64,000 nucleotides of DNA from Gemmataceae bacterium (lineage in GTDB: Bacteria > Planctomycetota > Planctomycetia > Gemmatales > Gemmataceae): positions 1 through 64,000 of the forward strand of contig SHZZ01000002.1 in the NCBI GenBank assembly GCA_009692005.1, given 5' to 3'. The notes under the pieces were generated by a model that made no database searches, was not told the origin of the DNA, and saw only the letters and a list, made by a program, of their open reading frames with translations. Position numbers and translations under genes: made by a program. Below, piece by piece: positions 27,153 to 36,622 of the stretch. Position 1 is the first letter of the stretch; every line of letters begins with the position of its first letter.

Positions 27153-28310
27153 ATGTCCTATAAGCATCCATTTCAAAGACACAAAACCAGGGAAGTAGCC
27201 ATTGGCAACCGGGTGGTTGGCGGCACCAACCCCATCCTGGTCCAAAGCATGACCACGCCCGATACGCATTTTGTTGAAGAAGTGGTGAAGCAAATTCACC
27301 TGCTCGAGGAGGCCGGGTGTGAGTTGGTCCGCGTGACAGTGCCAAAGGCCGAGGATGCCGGCGCCTTGGGCGAAATCAAAAAACAAATCCATATCCCCCT
27401 CATTTGCGACATCCACTTCGATTACCGCATGGCCCTCATGGCCATGGACCACCCGATTGACAAGATCCGAATTAATCCGGGGAATATTGGCGGATTTGAT
27501 CGCTATCGCCAGGTTTTGCGGAAAGCCAAGTCCAAAGGTTTGCCCATTCGTATTGGTGTGAATGCCGGCAGTTTGGAAAAAGACTTGGTAGAAAAATACG
27601 GCTTTCCCTGTCCCCCTGCCATGGTCGAAAGCGCCTTGCGCTATCTGGAAATTGCCGAGGAAGAAGGGCTGCGCGATATTGTAGTTTCGTTGAAGTCAAG
27701 TGATGTGCTAACTGCGGTGGAAGCCTACCGCTTGTTTGCTAAACAAGCGGATTATCCCACCCACATTGGCATTACTGAGGCTGGAAAACCTCCTTACGCG
27801 GTTACCAAATCCGCCTGTGGACTGGCTCCCTTGCTGCTTGATGGGATCGGCGACACCATCCGCATCAGTTTGCTCGGCGATCCCGTGCCCGAGATCATAG
27901 CCGCCTTCGACATTCTTCAAGCCACCCAGCGGCGAGTGAGAAAACCCGAGTTAATTGCCTGTCCGACCTGCGGGCGGCTGGAAATTGACCTGGAAGGAAT
28001 CATCGCGCAGGTTGAAAAACGGCTGGAAGGGAAGAAAACCCCTGTTAAAATCAGCATCTTGGGCTGCGTGGTAAATGGTCCGGGGGAAGCGCGCGAAGCC
28101 GACCTGGGCATTGCCGCTGGCAAAGGCAAAGGAGTGATTTTTCGTCGCGGGGAAATTGTCCGCCATGTCCTGGAAAGCGAAATGGTTGATGCGTTGATGG
28201 AAGAAGTCGATCGTTGGGAATTGGAAGAGAAAATGAATGGCACCTTGAAAGAAGAAATAGGGCTTGGAAGCCCTGAGAAAAGGGTTGCCCTTCCATTGGC
28301 GCGCGGCTGA
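27153..28310 (+). CDS. ispG: 4-hydroxy-3-methylbut-2-enyl diphosphate synthase (IspG/GcpE)
   Basis: This 385-residue iron-sulphur enzyme of the MEP isoprenoid pathway converts ME-cPP to HMBPP. The TIM-barrel half has the NPILVQSMTTPDT start, DIHFDYR and KIRINPGNIG, and ITEAGKPPYAVTKSA follows. The [4Fe-4S] ligands are Cys270, Cys273 (ACPTCGR) and Cys305 (LGCVVNGPGEA), the same numbering as in E. coli. It is the compact bacterial form without a central insertion. The ATG at 27153 follows CGGGGAGAG; a longer version from 27117 is possible but would be almost leaderless. The product feeds isoprenoid and carrier-lipid synthesis. Confidence 0.95.
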   Translation: MSYKHPFQRHKTREVAIGNRVVGGTNPILVQSMTTPDTHFVEEVVKQIHLLEEAGCELVRVTVPKAEDAGALGEIKKQIHIPLICDIHFDYRMALMAMDHPIDKIRINPGNIGGFDRYRQVLRKAKSKGLPIRIGVNAGSLEKDLVEKYGFPCPPAMVESALRYLEIAEEEGLRDIVVSLKSSDVLTAVEAYRLFAKQADYPTHIGITEAGKPPYAVTKSACGLAPLLLDGIGDTIRISLLGDPVPEIIAAFDILQATQRRVRKPELIACPTCGRLEIDLEGIIAQVEKRLEGKKTPVKISILGCVVNGPGEAREADLGIAAGKGKGVIFRRGEIVRHVLESEMVDALMEEVDRWELEEKMNGTLKEEIGLGSPEKRVALPLARG

Positions 28311-28340
28311 AACCTGGGTTGAAAGGCGGAGGCCCGATTG

Positions 28341-30218
28341 ATGGCAATCCATTTTGCCTGCAAGGCCTGTAAGAAAAAGTTCAAGGCAGCGGATAAATTC
28401 GCGGGCAAGTCCGTACCCTGTCCGAATTGCAAAGTTCCTGTTGTTATTCCAGGATTGGCGGTTCCTTCCGGAAGTGAGAGAAATGGCTCAACCCCTCGTC
28501 TTGTTTTATCGGCCGAGGACATAGCCGCCAAAGCCCTGGCCAATGAAGAACAACCGCAAGCCCCTGCCGGACCCGCCACCATTGAATTCCCCTGCCCTTT
28601 TTGCGACGAAAAACAATCGTTTGCACCGGCCATGGGTGGGAAACGCGCCCCCTGCACTTCTTGCCGCAGAATTATCAAGATCCCCCTCCATGAGAACAAA
28701 ACCGGGCCGGAGTGGAAACAGCAGCAGACAAATAGGCCGGCGGGCGCTGTTTTGCCAAAAGTTCTCCAGTTGGAAGGGGCCTGGGATTCCTCTCTGGAAA
28801 GGGTGTCCGAGGAAGCTCTGCTCGAATCCGGTGCCATTGTCGAAGACTACGAGCCACTTACCCTTGGGCAGAAACTCTCTCGTGCGGCCTTCGTTCTGAT
28901 TTTCCTGGCCCTGGGGGGATTGACAACTTTGTTTTTCCTGTCCAAGCGCGAGCAGGCCTTTGATGATTCCAAGGTTGCTCTCATCGAGGGAAAAATCTCC
29001 AAGGATTCTTACAAAGAACTTTCCCCCGCGGGAAAAGCCTTCTTGGCCAGCGACATCTCCAGGTGCAAAGTCCGAAACACTGCCGATCCCTCTGCCGCCA
29101 AATCCCGGAGGCTTCTTTTGGGCAGCCTGCAAGGGATGAAAGAAAAGCCGCAAGCCCAGTCGGTTGTGGACCGGGATTTCGCCTATTTGGCGATATGCCA
29201 TGCCGCTTTGGCGCTTGGCGGGGCGGAACCGCAAGCCCGCGAAGGTGTGCGTTTAAAGTGGGACGATGTCCAAAAGATTCTCCGGCAGGCGGTCGATGAA
29301 ATATCCCTTTTTGAAATTCGCGTTCTGGCGGTGCGGGATATTTCCCGCGGCTTGGTGCAAGGGGGCCAGTCCGAGCGAGTCTTTTCATTAGTTTCCCAAA
29401 TCCAATCGGGCTTGCCCGACGGCCGTGATAAAAAAATGGACGAAACCGCGGAACTGTTCGCCATTGCCGGCCTGGAATTGTTCCAGGCCAAACAAGCCGA
29501 TCAGGCCAAACAAGTGCTGGACACCGTGTTAAGCCGCTATAAAACCGCTCCGGAGAAACTCCCTTCCGTGGCCACGGTTCTGCTGGCCATGGTTCTCGCC
29601 AGGGAAAAGGATCTCCCCAAGTTTCAGCCCAAAGCTGGTGATGAAATGGAAAATTTTGTCATGAACCTTTGCGTGTTTTTGCAAGGGGGTAAAGTGGAAG
29701 ATGGGCTCCAGGCCAAGGCCCTGCCCAGGGACCCACCGGGCCTATTTACCTGCCTGGCGCGTGCCGGGTTTTACTCCACCCTGTTGCGCAAGGAATCTCC
29801 CGCTTTGAATCAGAAAATTGCCGAAATCCTGGCGGAAAAAAATGTATTCGCGGGAGAGGAGCCGATGCGCTGGGCCCTCTTATTATCCGCCCTTTCCAGC
29901 GAATTGAAGTTGCCCCCTGAAAAGTGGAGCAAGGCTTCTGACAATCTAATCCCGGCCATTCCCTCCAGTAAATTCCTTAAACCGAGGATGGTCCTGGCTT
30001 CGCTCCCGGAATCCAAAGGAAAAGGGCCGGAGGCCCTGGAAAATGCCTCGAAAATTGACAAGGGAACTGTGGCCCGGCTAACCGCTTACCGTGACATTGG
30101 TTTGCTTTCTCCTGGGGGCTTTCCCGCCTTGCTCAAAGATGCCGAAAAATACGGAGAAGTGGAATTCGCCGCCCTGACCCTTGGCCTGTTGCTCGCCAAG
30201 CCGGAAAAATCAAAATAG
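28341..30218 (+). CDS. Zinc-ribbon membrane protein of unknown function
   Basis: This is a 625-residue protein. Two treble-clef/MJ0042-like zinc ribbons lie at the start: Cys7, Cys10, Cys27 and Cys30 (FACKACKKKF, PCPNCK), and Cys85, Cys88, Cys105 and Cys108 (PCPFCDEK, PCTSCRR). A single transmembrane helix follows near 180-200 (AAFVLIFLALGGLTTLFFL). The remaining 420 residues look alpha-helical and repeat-like. The layout would put the ribbons in the cytoplasm and the helical part outside. Such ribbon-plus-TM proteins are frequent in Planctomycetota with no known role. GGAGG 8 bases ahead supports ATG 28341 over the adjacent TTG. It is followed by two exported TPR-like proteins. Confidence 0.8.
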   Translation: MAIHFACKACKKKFKAADKFAGKSVPCPNCKVPVVIPGLAVPSGSERNGSTPRLVLSAEDIAAKALANEEQPQAPAGPATIEFPCPFCDEKQSFAPAMGGKRAPCTSCRRIIKIPLHENKTGPEWKQQQTNRPAGAVLPKVLQLEGAWDSSLERVSEEALLESGAIVEDYEPLTLGQKLSRAAFVLIFLALGGLTTLFFLSKREQAFDDSKVALIEGKISKDSYKELSPAGKAFLASDISRCKVRNTADPSAAKSRRLLLGSLQGMKEKPQAQSVVDRDFAYLAICHAALALGGAEPQAREGVRLKWDDVQKILRQAVDEISLFEIRVLAVRDISRGLVQGGQSERVFSLVSQIQSGLPDGRDKKMDETAELFAIAGLELFQAKQADQAKQVLDTVLSRYKTAPEKLPSVATVLLAMVLAREKDLPKFQPKAGDEMENFVMNLCVFLQGGKVEDGLQAKALPRDPPGLFTCLARAGFYSTLLRKESPALNQKIAEILAEKNVFAGEEPMRWALLLSALSSELKLPPEKWSKASDNLIPAIPSSKFLKPRMVLASLPESKGKGPEALENASKIDKGTVARLTAYRDIGLLSPGGFPALLKDAEKYGEVEFAALTLGLLLAKPEKSK

Positions 30219-30246
30219 GCATGCCCCTGGGAACCTTTCTTATCCT

Positions 30247-30275
30247 TTGACATCTAATCTGAAATGATTCATAGT
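30247..30275 (+). promoter_or_regulatory. Candidate sigma70-type promoter before the TPR pair
   Basis: TTGACA (30247-30252), a 17-base spacer, and CATAGT (30270-30275, 4 of 6). It lies 55 bases ahead of the ATG at 30331. Sequence match only. Confidence 0.45.
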
Positions 30276-30330
30276 GTCATGCAGATCGGCGGACCGGTTC
30301 CCTTTAAAGTTTGTTCTTCCTTGGTGCAAC

Positions 30331-33300
30331 ATGAAGAGAACGATTGCGTTATTCCTCACAGCTTCCCTGTTGGTTCCTTTGCTAGCATGGTCTCAGGATC
30401 CCGGCGAGCAGGTGGAACTGCAATTTGTTGATGGCCTTCGTATCCGGGGAGATATCGACCTTGCCCTGGAATACCTGAAAATCCTGGAAAAAACCGGTTC
30501 GCCCGCTTTCAAAAAAGACATCCCACTGGAATTGGCCAAAACCCAATTGGTGAAAGCCGCTTTGGAAAAGGATTTAAGAAGGCGCCAGGCCTTGTACCAA
30601 AATGTCTTGGGTGACCTGAACCGTTTTCTTTCCGCCAATCCGGGTAGCCCTCGGGCGCCTGAAGCCAGTTTCGAAATTGCCAGCCTTTCCCTGCAAATGG
30701 CCAAGACAAAAATGTCCGAAGCCCAGGCCCAAAGGAAAGTGGATGACAAGGTGGCTCGCGCCCTCGAAGCCAGGAAATTAATTGGCGATGCTCGGGTGCA
30801 AATGCAAAAAGCCCTGGCGGCCATGAAAACCAAGCAAGGCCAATTGGTTGCCACGACGCCAATTGAAAAGGCCGAGCTCAAGTTCCTCAGCGACAAAATC
30901 ACCCGCGGGGAAATGGACCTGGCCCTTACTTTCTACGATGAGGCCAAAACTTTTATTGACACTGGCAAGGATAAGGATCGCATCGACAGAGGACTCAAAA
31001 TTCTGGAAGCCTCCAAGCAAATGGAAAAACTCTCCGATTTGGGCGAGACCAATCCGCAAACCTGGCGCGCCAGGGCTTGGATTGCTCTGTTTCACATGGA
31101 GAACGGGGAACCGAAAAAGGCCCGACCGGTACTGGGTGAAATCATTGCCAAGGGGGCTGCCAGCAAAGCCGCCGCTGATGCCCGCAGGCTGGCCAAATAT
31201 TTCCTCATTCAGGTCAAGAAGGATTCCCCCGAACCTGCCGAGGCGAAGAATATTGAACTGGTTGTCCGCCAGGATTGCGATGCCTGGCTGAGTGAATTCA
31301 AATCCTATTTAAAAACTCCTGAAGCTTATGGCGTGCGTATGCTTTTGGCCAAAAGTTACATTAATTTGTACGGGAGCAAATCAGCTACTCCCGTGACTAA
31401 AGCGGATTACCTGGCCAAGGCCCGCGTGCAACTCCGCGAGGTCGAACAGGCGGACAATGAATTCACCGAGGAAGCCAAGGCCATCAAACTAAATTTGATG
31501 AAGGAGCAAGGCGCCTTTTCGAAAAAGGTCGCCGACTTGAAATCTTTCGAGGATTGCTTCACCCGGGCCCAGTTCGAAATCATCCAGCTTCAAGAAGCCG
31601 AGAACAAAGAAACCAACCCCGAAAAGCTGGAGCAAAAAAGGAAGGGTCATACTGCTGATCTTTTACAAGCTTTGAAAAAGGCATTGGAAACCAAAGAAGC
31701 TGTTGACACCATGAAAAAAGGCTCTGGCGATATTCACTTTACCGTGAATAATGCCCGGTCCATGCTCACCTTCTTTTACCTTCATGAAAAGAAACTTGCG
31801 GAAGCCATCCAAACGGGAAAACAATTCGTCCAGGATGAACCCCGGTCTCCTCAGGCCGAACAAGCTTCCATTTATACTCTCAGCGCCCTGGTGCAAAAAA
31901 GCGCGGAGATGGAAAAATCTCGCGCCCCAGAAGAAAATATCGCCAAGGTTCGCGCCGAAATGGCTCAATTTGCCAAAATCATGGTTGACCGCTGGCCCTC
32001 CGACACCCCTGGCGATACTGCCCGGCACCAACTCGGTTTGACACTCGCCCGGGATAAGAAAATTCCCGAGGCCCTGGCTCTTTTTGAGAAAGTGAACCCC
32101 TCCTACCCCGGGTACGGATTCTGCATGTTTGAATTGGGGAATAACGCCATGATCGAGGAGCAAAATAAAAAGGACGGGTCCTATAAGGCCAAGGCGATAA
32201 AAGCCTTTGAGGCGATTTCCTTACCCCCACCTGGGGCTGAACCAGCCATGTCCAAAGTTTATTTCTCCGCCAAGGCCAGGCTCGGTGGCGAATATTATGC
32301 CGCCAAGAAATATCAGGAATTGCAAAACCTGGCCGTCGCGCTCGATGAGCAGCTTCCCAATTATCAGTTCGACCTCGACCAGACCAAGGATGATGAGGTC
32401 CGCGCACTCCTAAAAAACAACATTAACTCTCTCGGTTTGTTTGCTCTTTATGGACTGGCCAATGGCAGCTACAACAAGGGAAATTACATCGGGGCTGCCA
32501 AGACCCTCGATCCTTTGGTGGACAAAGCCAGCAAAGGCAACCTCCCTGAAATCAAGCAAAACATCCAGTTGGGCTCCGCGCTTTTTGGCATGGCCTTGCA
32601 AGCCAATATCCATGCCGGCGCCTTGGAAAACGCTCGCAAGGTAGTCAAGGCTTTGCAATACCTTTCCAGCGATGAGGAATCCGGCGGGAATGCCAACACC
32701 CTGTTGCTGCAATTGAACGCCCTCATTCGCGACCAGATAAACGAAGTGCGAAACAAGAAGGATAAACAAGGCGAGGAAGCAGCCATCAAAGGTTTTACCG
32801 CCATCCTCGACGATGTCACATCAAAACAGAAAAAGCTTCCCAATGACCTCGTGCGCTTGGTGGCGATGAATTACTCCTCCATGAAACTCCACGATAAATC
32901 ACTTAAGCTCCTGAAGGAGGCGGAAAAACCCAAGGAAGATGGCGATGCCAAGGCTCAGGGCGCCTTTAAGGGGATCCAACTTCAAATGGTCAGGGAAATG
33001 CGCGCCTTGCAAAAATTCACTGATGCCACAACAGCCCTGGACGAGATCATCGGCACCAAGGCCAAACCAGGCTGGGGAATGCGCGATATTGATTCCTTGA
33101 TGGAGCGGATTTTCCTCTTGGAAGACGAGAAAAAATTTGGCGCCTCCTCTTCCCAGGCCAGCCTCATAGTCAAACAGCTCGTGAGCAAGACCGGCGACAA
33201 CCACATCAAAGAAAAGTATTTCCTCGCTTATTTCCACATGGTTCTGGGCATTTACCGCTACGCCCAGGCGCAAACCGACGGGGCCAAAAAGACCAAGGGC

Positions 33301-33462
33301 ATACAAGAAGCCGCTGGGCTGTTGGGAAAACTCGATGGATCCTGGCCGGATTTCGGCAGCGTTGATTCAAAAAAACGCGTGGAGGGTTTTCTGGCCGTTG
33401 AAATCGATTTAAAAACTGCGTTTGAAGCTGCAAAAGGGAAGCGCCCCGCTGCCATCAATTAA
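30331..33462 (+). CDS. Large exported TPR-type helical repeat protein
   Basis: This is a 1043-residue protein with a signal peptide (MKRTIALFLTASLLVPLLAW, then SQDPGEQ). The rest is helical, Ala/Lys/Leu-rich and in TPR-like units, for example ARAWIALFHMENGEPKKARP, QLGLTLARDKKIPEALALFE and FAKIMVDRWPSDTPGDTARH. Such solenoids act as protein-protein scaffolds; the location would be periplasmic. The ATG at 30331 is chosen because it opens on the signal peptide, although its Shine-Dalgarno is weak. A second exported TPR protein follows after 12 bases. No specific partner is visible. It may belong to an envelope complex with the zinc-ribbon protein upstream. Confidence 0.82.
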   Translation: MKRTIALFLTASLLVPLLAWSQDPGEQVELQFVDGLRIRGDIDLALEYLKILEKTGSPAFKKDIPLELAKTQLVKAALEKDLRRRQALYQNVLGDLNRFLSANPGSPRAPEASFEIASLSLQMAKTKMSEAQAQRKVDDKVARALEARKLIGDARVQMQKALAAMKTKQGQLVATTPIEKAELKFLSDKITRGEMDLALTFYDEAKTFIDTGKDKDRIDRGLKILEASKQMEKLSDLGETNPQTWRARAWIALFHMENGEPKKARPVLGEIIAKGAASKAAADARRLAKYFLIQVKKDSPEPAEAKNIELVVRQDCDAWLSEFKSYLKTPEAYGVRMLLAKSYINLYGSKSATPVTKADYLAKARVQLREVEQADNEFTEEAKAIKLNLMKEQGAFSKKVADLKSFEDCFTRAQFEIIQLQEAENKETNPEKLEQKRKGHTADLLQALKKALETKEAVDTMKKGSGDIHFTVNNARSMLTFFYLHEKKLAEAIQTGKQFVQDEPRSPQAEQASIYTLSALVQKSAEMEKSRAPEENIAKVRAEMAQFAKIMVDRWPSDTPGDTARHQLGLTLARDKKIPEALALFEKVNPSYPGYGFCMFELGNNAMIEEQNKKDGSYKAKAIKAFEAISLPPPGAEPAMSKVYFSAKARLGGEYYAAKKYQELQNLAVALDEQLPNYQFDLDQTKDDEVRALLKNNINSLGLFALYGLANGSYNKGNYIGAAKTLDPLVDKASKGNLPEIKQNIQLGSALFGMALQANIHAGALENARKVVKALQYLSSDEESGGNANTLLLQLNALIRDQINEVRNKKDKQGEEAAIKGFTAILDDVTSKQKKLPNDLVRLVAMNYSSMKLHDKSLKLLKEAEKPKEDGDAKAQGAFKGIQLQMVREMRALQKFTDATTALDEIIGTKAKPGWGMRDIDSLMERIFLLEDEKKFGASSSQASLIVKQLVSKTGDNHIKEKYFLAYFHMVLGIYRYAQAQTDGAKKTKGIQEAAGLLGKLDGSWPDFGSVDSKKRVEGFLAVEIDLKTAFEAAKGKRPAAIN

Positions 33463-33474
33463 GGGAGTCAAGCA

Positions 33475-34608
33475 ATGAACCGGTTTATTTTTCCCAGGGC
33501 CGCTGCCGGAGTGCTCTTTTGCCTTTTTGTCTCTTGCATGGCTCTACAGGCCCAGGATTCGGTCAAGTACAACGACCGCGCTAAAAAAGGCATATCCGAA
33601 GTCAATGGGGCCATAATCGGGGATAGTGTCAAAGGCCTAGTGTTTAAAAAAACCGGCGTCAAGGAACCCCTAGAAATTCCCGCGATTGACATTATTTCGG
33701 TTTTTTATAATCCCTCGTCGGGCATCACTTCCATCGATGTGAAAAGCGCCCTGGGGAACGAAGTGAAAGCCATGCTTCCTTCAACCAAGCAGGAGGATAA
33801 ATTAAAACTGTTGGAGAGTGGGGAAAAGGACATTAATGCCCTCATCGCCAAGATAGGGGGCGATAAACGGTTGAAAAATTATCTGAGTTTCCGCGTTGCC
33901 AAAATTAAGGCGGAAATTGCCCTGGATAAACCCGAGACCGCCAAGGACGCGATCAAAAGCCTGGCTAACTTTCGCCTCGACAACCCGAATTCCTGGATGA
34001 CCTTTCACGCCATTAAAACTCAGGCCGAACTGTTGGAAAGATCGGGAAAAACCGACGAGGCCGTTTTGGCTTATGCCAGTATTGCCAGGTTGCCGGGTGT
34101 TCCTACGGAGGCCCGCGCAGATGCGGATTTCCTGGCTATTCGCCTGATGGTTCGCGCCGGCCAGATTGCCAATGCAGATGCCAAAATCAAGGAATTGGAC
34201 GCCTACATCTCGCCCAATGATTCCCGCAAAGCTCAGGTGGGGGCATTTAAGCTGGAATCCGACTTTCTGCAAAAAAAACTCGATAATTTCGATAAAGCCG
34301 CCAGGGAGGTTTTTAATAGTTCCGATGAACCTGCGGTCCGGGGAAAGGCGTTAAACTTGCTTGGCGAATATTTATTAGGGAAAGGGAATGTCGAGGGGGC
34401 TTTTTGGAATTTCCTCAAGGTTGACACTCTGTACAACCAGGATGCCGGAGAGCACGCCCGCGCCCTTTACAATTTGTCTCTGTTATTTGACAGTGTTAAG
34501 AAAGATCCGATCCGGGCCAGGCAATCGCGGGAAAAACTTCTCGACCCGGCTTTTGATGGAAATGAATTCCAAAAAAAGGTGAAAACGGCCGTTGATTTAC
34601 CCAAATAA
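33475..34608 (+). CDS. Exported TPR-type protein
   Basis: This 377-residue protein begins with a signal peptide (FPRAAAGVLFCLFVSCMALQ, cleavage near AQDS). A beta-rich stretch of 90 residues follows (KGLVFKKTGVKEPLEIPAID), with a pattern suggestive of a small SH3-like or LSM-like fold. Helical TPR-like repeats follow (IKTQAELLERSGKTDEAVLA, LLGEYLLGKGNVEGAFWNFL). AAGGGAG precedes the ATG at 33475. It is closely linked to the larger TPR protein and probably cotranscribed and functionally paired with it. The function is unknown. Confidence 0.82.
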   Translation: MNRFIFPRAAAGVLFCLFVSCMALQAQDSVKYNDRAKKGISEVNGAIIGDSVKGLVFKKTGVKEPLEIPAIDIISVFYNPSSGITSIDVKSALGNEVKAMLPSTKQEDKLKLLESGEKDINALIAKIGGDKRLKNYLSFRVAKIKAEIALDKPETAKDAIKSLANFRLDNPNSWMTFHAIKTQAELLERSGKTDEAVLAYASIARLPGVPTEARADADFLAIRLMVRAGQIANADAKIKELDAYISPNDSRKAQVGAFKLESDFLQKKLDNFDKAAREVFNSSDEPAVRGKALNLLGEYLLGKGNVEGAFWNFLKVDTLYNQDAGEHARALYNLSLLFDSVKKDPIRARQSREKLLDPAFDGNEFQKKVKTAVDLPK

Positions 34609-34750
34609 AATGGGTTGTCATCTCAATAAAATTGTGAAAAACGAAGGCGATGCCGTCGGAGGCCCCAAGGGGCCAATCTCAGAGCGCGAGCGAAGTTTTT
34701 TTCACCATGGCATGGCCAGGGCATACTGGGATTCGTAACCTTGGCTTCAC

Positions 34751-34823
<73 letters not shown>

Positions 34824-34836
34824 TTCCCCTCCCCGG

Positions 34837-34855
34837 ACCGGTTTTTCAAACTGGT
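34837..34855 (+). terminator. Hairpin after the tRNA, possible terminator
   Basis: ACCGGTTT pairs with AAACTGGT across a 3-base loop (one G-T), 13 bases after the tRNA. The following TAATCTGTTCTT is only partly T-rich. The rest of the stretch from 34856 to 35066 shows no gene or RNA that I can support. Confidence 0.45.
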
Positions 34856-35066
34856 TAATCTGTTCTTGGATTAAAAACTAAAAATAATCAAAAGTGGTTC
34901 AAAAACCTGTCAATGGCATTCAAAATGCAGGCGATTTCAAGGAAGACCAAAAACATCCAGGGTTGAGTGATAACTATTTGGCAAACCGGAACCCAACCCG
35001 GAAAAGGACTTCTTCGAATTGCTTCCAGGTTGCGGTGGAAAAGAAAGCGCACTAAATTAAACGGGT

Positions 35067-35447
35067 TTACCCCGGGCCGGGGGTTTCTTTTCTCCCGGGG
35101 GAAATGGGCCGGTTGTTTCCATCCACAAACACCACCCTGGGCTCGGGAATGGTTTCTGTGTCCGATATAAGGCAGTAGGTGGCAATGATAATCAGGTCGC
35201 CCGGAGCGGCCAGGTGCGCTGCCGCACCATTCACGCACACCAGCCCCGATCCCGCTTTTCCCTCCAAGGCATAAGTGCGGAAACGCGTCCCCCGCGTGAC
35301 ATTCCAAATATGAACTTCCTCATGAGGAAGAATGTCCGCCAGGCGCAGCAAGTCCGCATCCAAGGTCAAACTGCCTTCGTATTCCAAATCCGCGTGCGTC
35401 ACCGTGGCTCGGTGAACCTTGGACTTCAGCATGCTGCGCATTGGCAT
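35067..35447 (-). CDS. panD: Aspartate 1-decarboxylase (pyruvoyl enzyme)
   Basis: This 126-residue proenzyme makes beta-alanine for pantothenate and CoA. The N-terminus ([20 protein letters not shown]) is diagnostic, and self-cleavage between Gly25 and Ser26 in YEGSLTLD would create the pyruvoyl group. The active-site Arg and Tyr regions ([15 protein letters not shown]) and [13 protein letters not shown] are intact. The start at 35447 follows TGGGAA; the internal ATG two codons later is an alternative. It lies 77 bases after the DUF1559 gene on the same strand, with no strong terminator between. It may therefore be cotranscribed with it under the cobalamin riboswitch. Confidence 0.95.
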   Translation of the reverse strand: MPMRSMLKSKVHRATVTHADLEYEGSLTLDADLLRLADILPHEEVHIWNVTRGTRFRTYALEGKAGSGLVCVNGAAAHLAAPGDLIIIATYCLISDTETIPEPRVVFVDGNNRPISPGRKETPGPG

Positions 35448-35524
35448 GAAATTCCCATTCTTGTCGGCCGATGAATCCCTGCTGAAAAAATAGTGAAAAT
35501 CTGGGTGAAAGGCAGCGATAAATC

Positions 35525-36337
35525 TTATTTCCCGTCGTAGGGGATGTTGCTGTCGGCCAGGTAGCCGATGCGCAAATCCTGCTTAACCTTGTTGGCCGAG
35601 GCCGGCCACCAGGAAGGGTTGGCTACAGCCACTTCTGTTCTGGTTTCCACATGGCCATCTAAAAAAGAAACCAGGGAGGTGCCCGAGGCATGGCGAAAAT
35701 GCGTGGTGGGTTGAGGAGTGGACCCAGGAAAAGTGGCCCCTGGCGCCGCCAGGCTATACGATTCCTGCGCTTCGGGCGGATTGGTCCACGAGGCGATCAG
35801 GGCTGAATCGGAAAAAACAAAGGTGCTGGAGGTGGCAAATTCCCCAATCCGCCGTTCCAATTTTAGGGCGGTGGTCCAGTTTCCGGTGTTCCAATAAGTG
35901 GAACCAAGGCAGCGGTTGTAGCCATACCCTCCGGTGGAACTGTTGTAAACACCCTTGACCTGATCGGTCATCAGGCCGGGGCATAAAGCGACCTTCTTAT
36001 TGTTTTCGTAATACGGGGTCAACAGGCCCTTGCTGGTGTCCACATTGTTAGCTGGGTCGACCAGTCCAAACCAGTAGGTGGTTGAATAGGGCCAGTTCGA
36101 GGGATTGGGCGTGGTGAAACTCAAAGGCAATTTCTGGTGAGTGATTTCAAATTGCATTACTGCCAGGGTAAGCTGGCGAATGTTGTTGGCGCATTGAATT
36201 CGCACTGCAGCCTCGCGGACTTTTTGCACCGAGGGAAGTAGCAAACCGATCAGGATAGCGATGATGGCGATCACCACCAGAAGTTCAATCAAGGTAAAAG
36301 CCCTGCTGGAATAACCGGGGATTGCGCGCGCCGGCAT
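35525..36337 (-). CDS. DUF1559 prepilin-like protein (type IV pilin N-terminal motif)
   Basis: This 270-residue protein has a prepilin-type start: a short basic leader, then [19 protein letters not shown] and [13 protein letters not shown], giving cleavage before Phe and a hydrophobic N-terminal helix. The DUF1559 body follows ([29 protein letters not shown]). Near the C-terminus is [14 protein letters not shown], the H-Xn-DG signature of this planctomycete family, with ten rather than the usual nine residues between His and Asp. It is probably exported and assembled by pseudopilin machinery; the role is unknown. ATG 36337 (AGAGG at 6 bases) is preferred to an upstream TTG. A cobalamin riboswitch lies just upstream on the same strand. 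Confidence 0.9.
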   Translation of the reverse strand: MPARAIPGYSSRAFTLIELLVVIAIIAILIGLLLPSVQKVREAAVRIQCANNIRQLTLAVMQFEITHQKLPLSFTTPNPSNWPYSTTYWFGLVDPANNVDTSKGLLTPYYENNKKVALCPGLMTDQVKGVYNSSTGGYGYNRCLGSTYWNTGNWTTALKLERRIGEFATSSTFVFSDSALIASWTNPPEAQESYSLAAPGATFPGSTPQPTTHFRHASGTSLVSFLDGHVETRTEVAVANPSWWPASANKVKQDLRIGYLADSNIPYDGK

Positions 36338-36377
36338 GAAACACCTCTTCAATCAACTATAAGACGCATTAATAAAC

Positions 36378-36398
36378 CGGGCAGGAGAGAAAAGCCCG
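36378..36398 (-). terminator. Hairpin between riboswitch and DUF1559 gene, possible expression platform
   Basis: On the minus strand CGGGC pairs with GCCCG over an 11-base loop and is followed by GTTTATT. It sits between the riboswitch aptamer and the ribosome binding site of the DUF1559 gene, where a ligand-controlled terminator would be expected. The stem is only 5 base pairs, and a competing antiterminator was not worked out. Confidence 0.4.
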
Positions 36399-36440
36399 AC
36401 TCCGCGTGCAAGCGTCCGAAGCACAAGGATTAGCGAAATT

Positions 36441-36622
36441 GCAGGCAGGTCTTCTGGCTTCCAACCTGCCAAGGCGATTGCCTTGGCCCCCTGGCGCCTT
36501 CCCGGAAAAATTCCAGTGGCTTTGCCAGGGCTCGGCTGGTTACAGCGGCGGCCCCGCGACGGATTTGCACCGTCTTCCCTATTCTCCCAAGGTCGAAAAC
36601 GACCCCAGGCACCCGCAAGCCA
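36441..36622 (-). ncRNA. Cobalamin riboswitch
   Basis: On the minus strand the conserved elements appear in the right order: GGGTGCC at the 5' end, GAGAATAGGGAA, GGTGCAAATCC, CGCCGCTGTAACC, the B12-box region AAGCCACTGG, GGGAAGGCG, and the closing AAGCCAGAAGACCTGCC. Variable arms can pair (GCCAAGGC with GCCTTGGC). These match the adenosylcobalamin/cobalamin aptamer (RF00174 type). The first gene downstream is the DUF1559 protein at 36337, then panD; no B12 transport or synthesis gene is in the window. The aptamer call is firm, and the ligand-controlled output is inferred. Confidence 0.95.

Noticed and set aside
27917-28837. 306-codon minus-strand frame across ispG and the zinc-ribbon gene
   Set aside because: It spans two well-supported plus-strand genes and has low-complexity Ser/Pro composition.
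34661-34702. GGCCCC-AA-GGGGCC palindrome with a T7 run downstream, considered as a terminator before the tRNA
   Set aside because: The T-run is about 20 bases past the stem, and no stem adjoins it, so the arrangement does not fit an intrinsic terminator.
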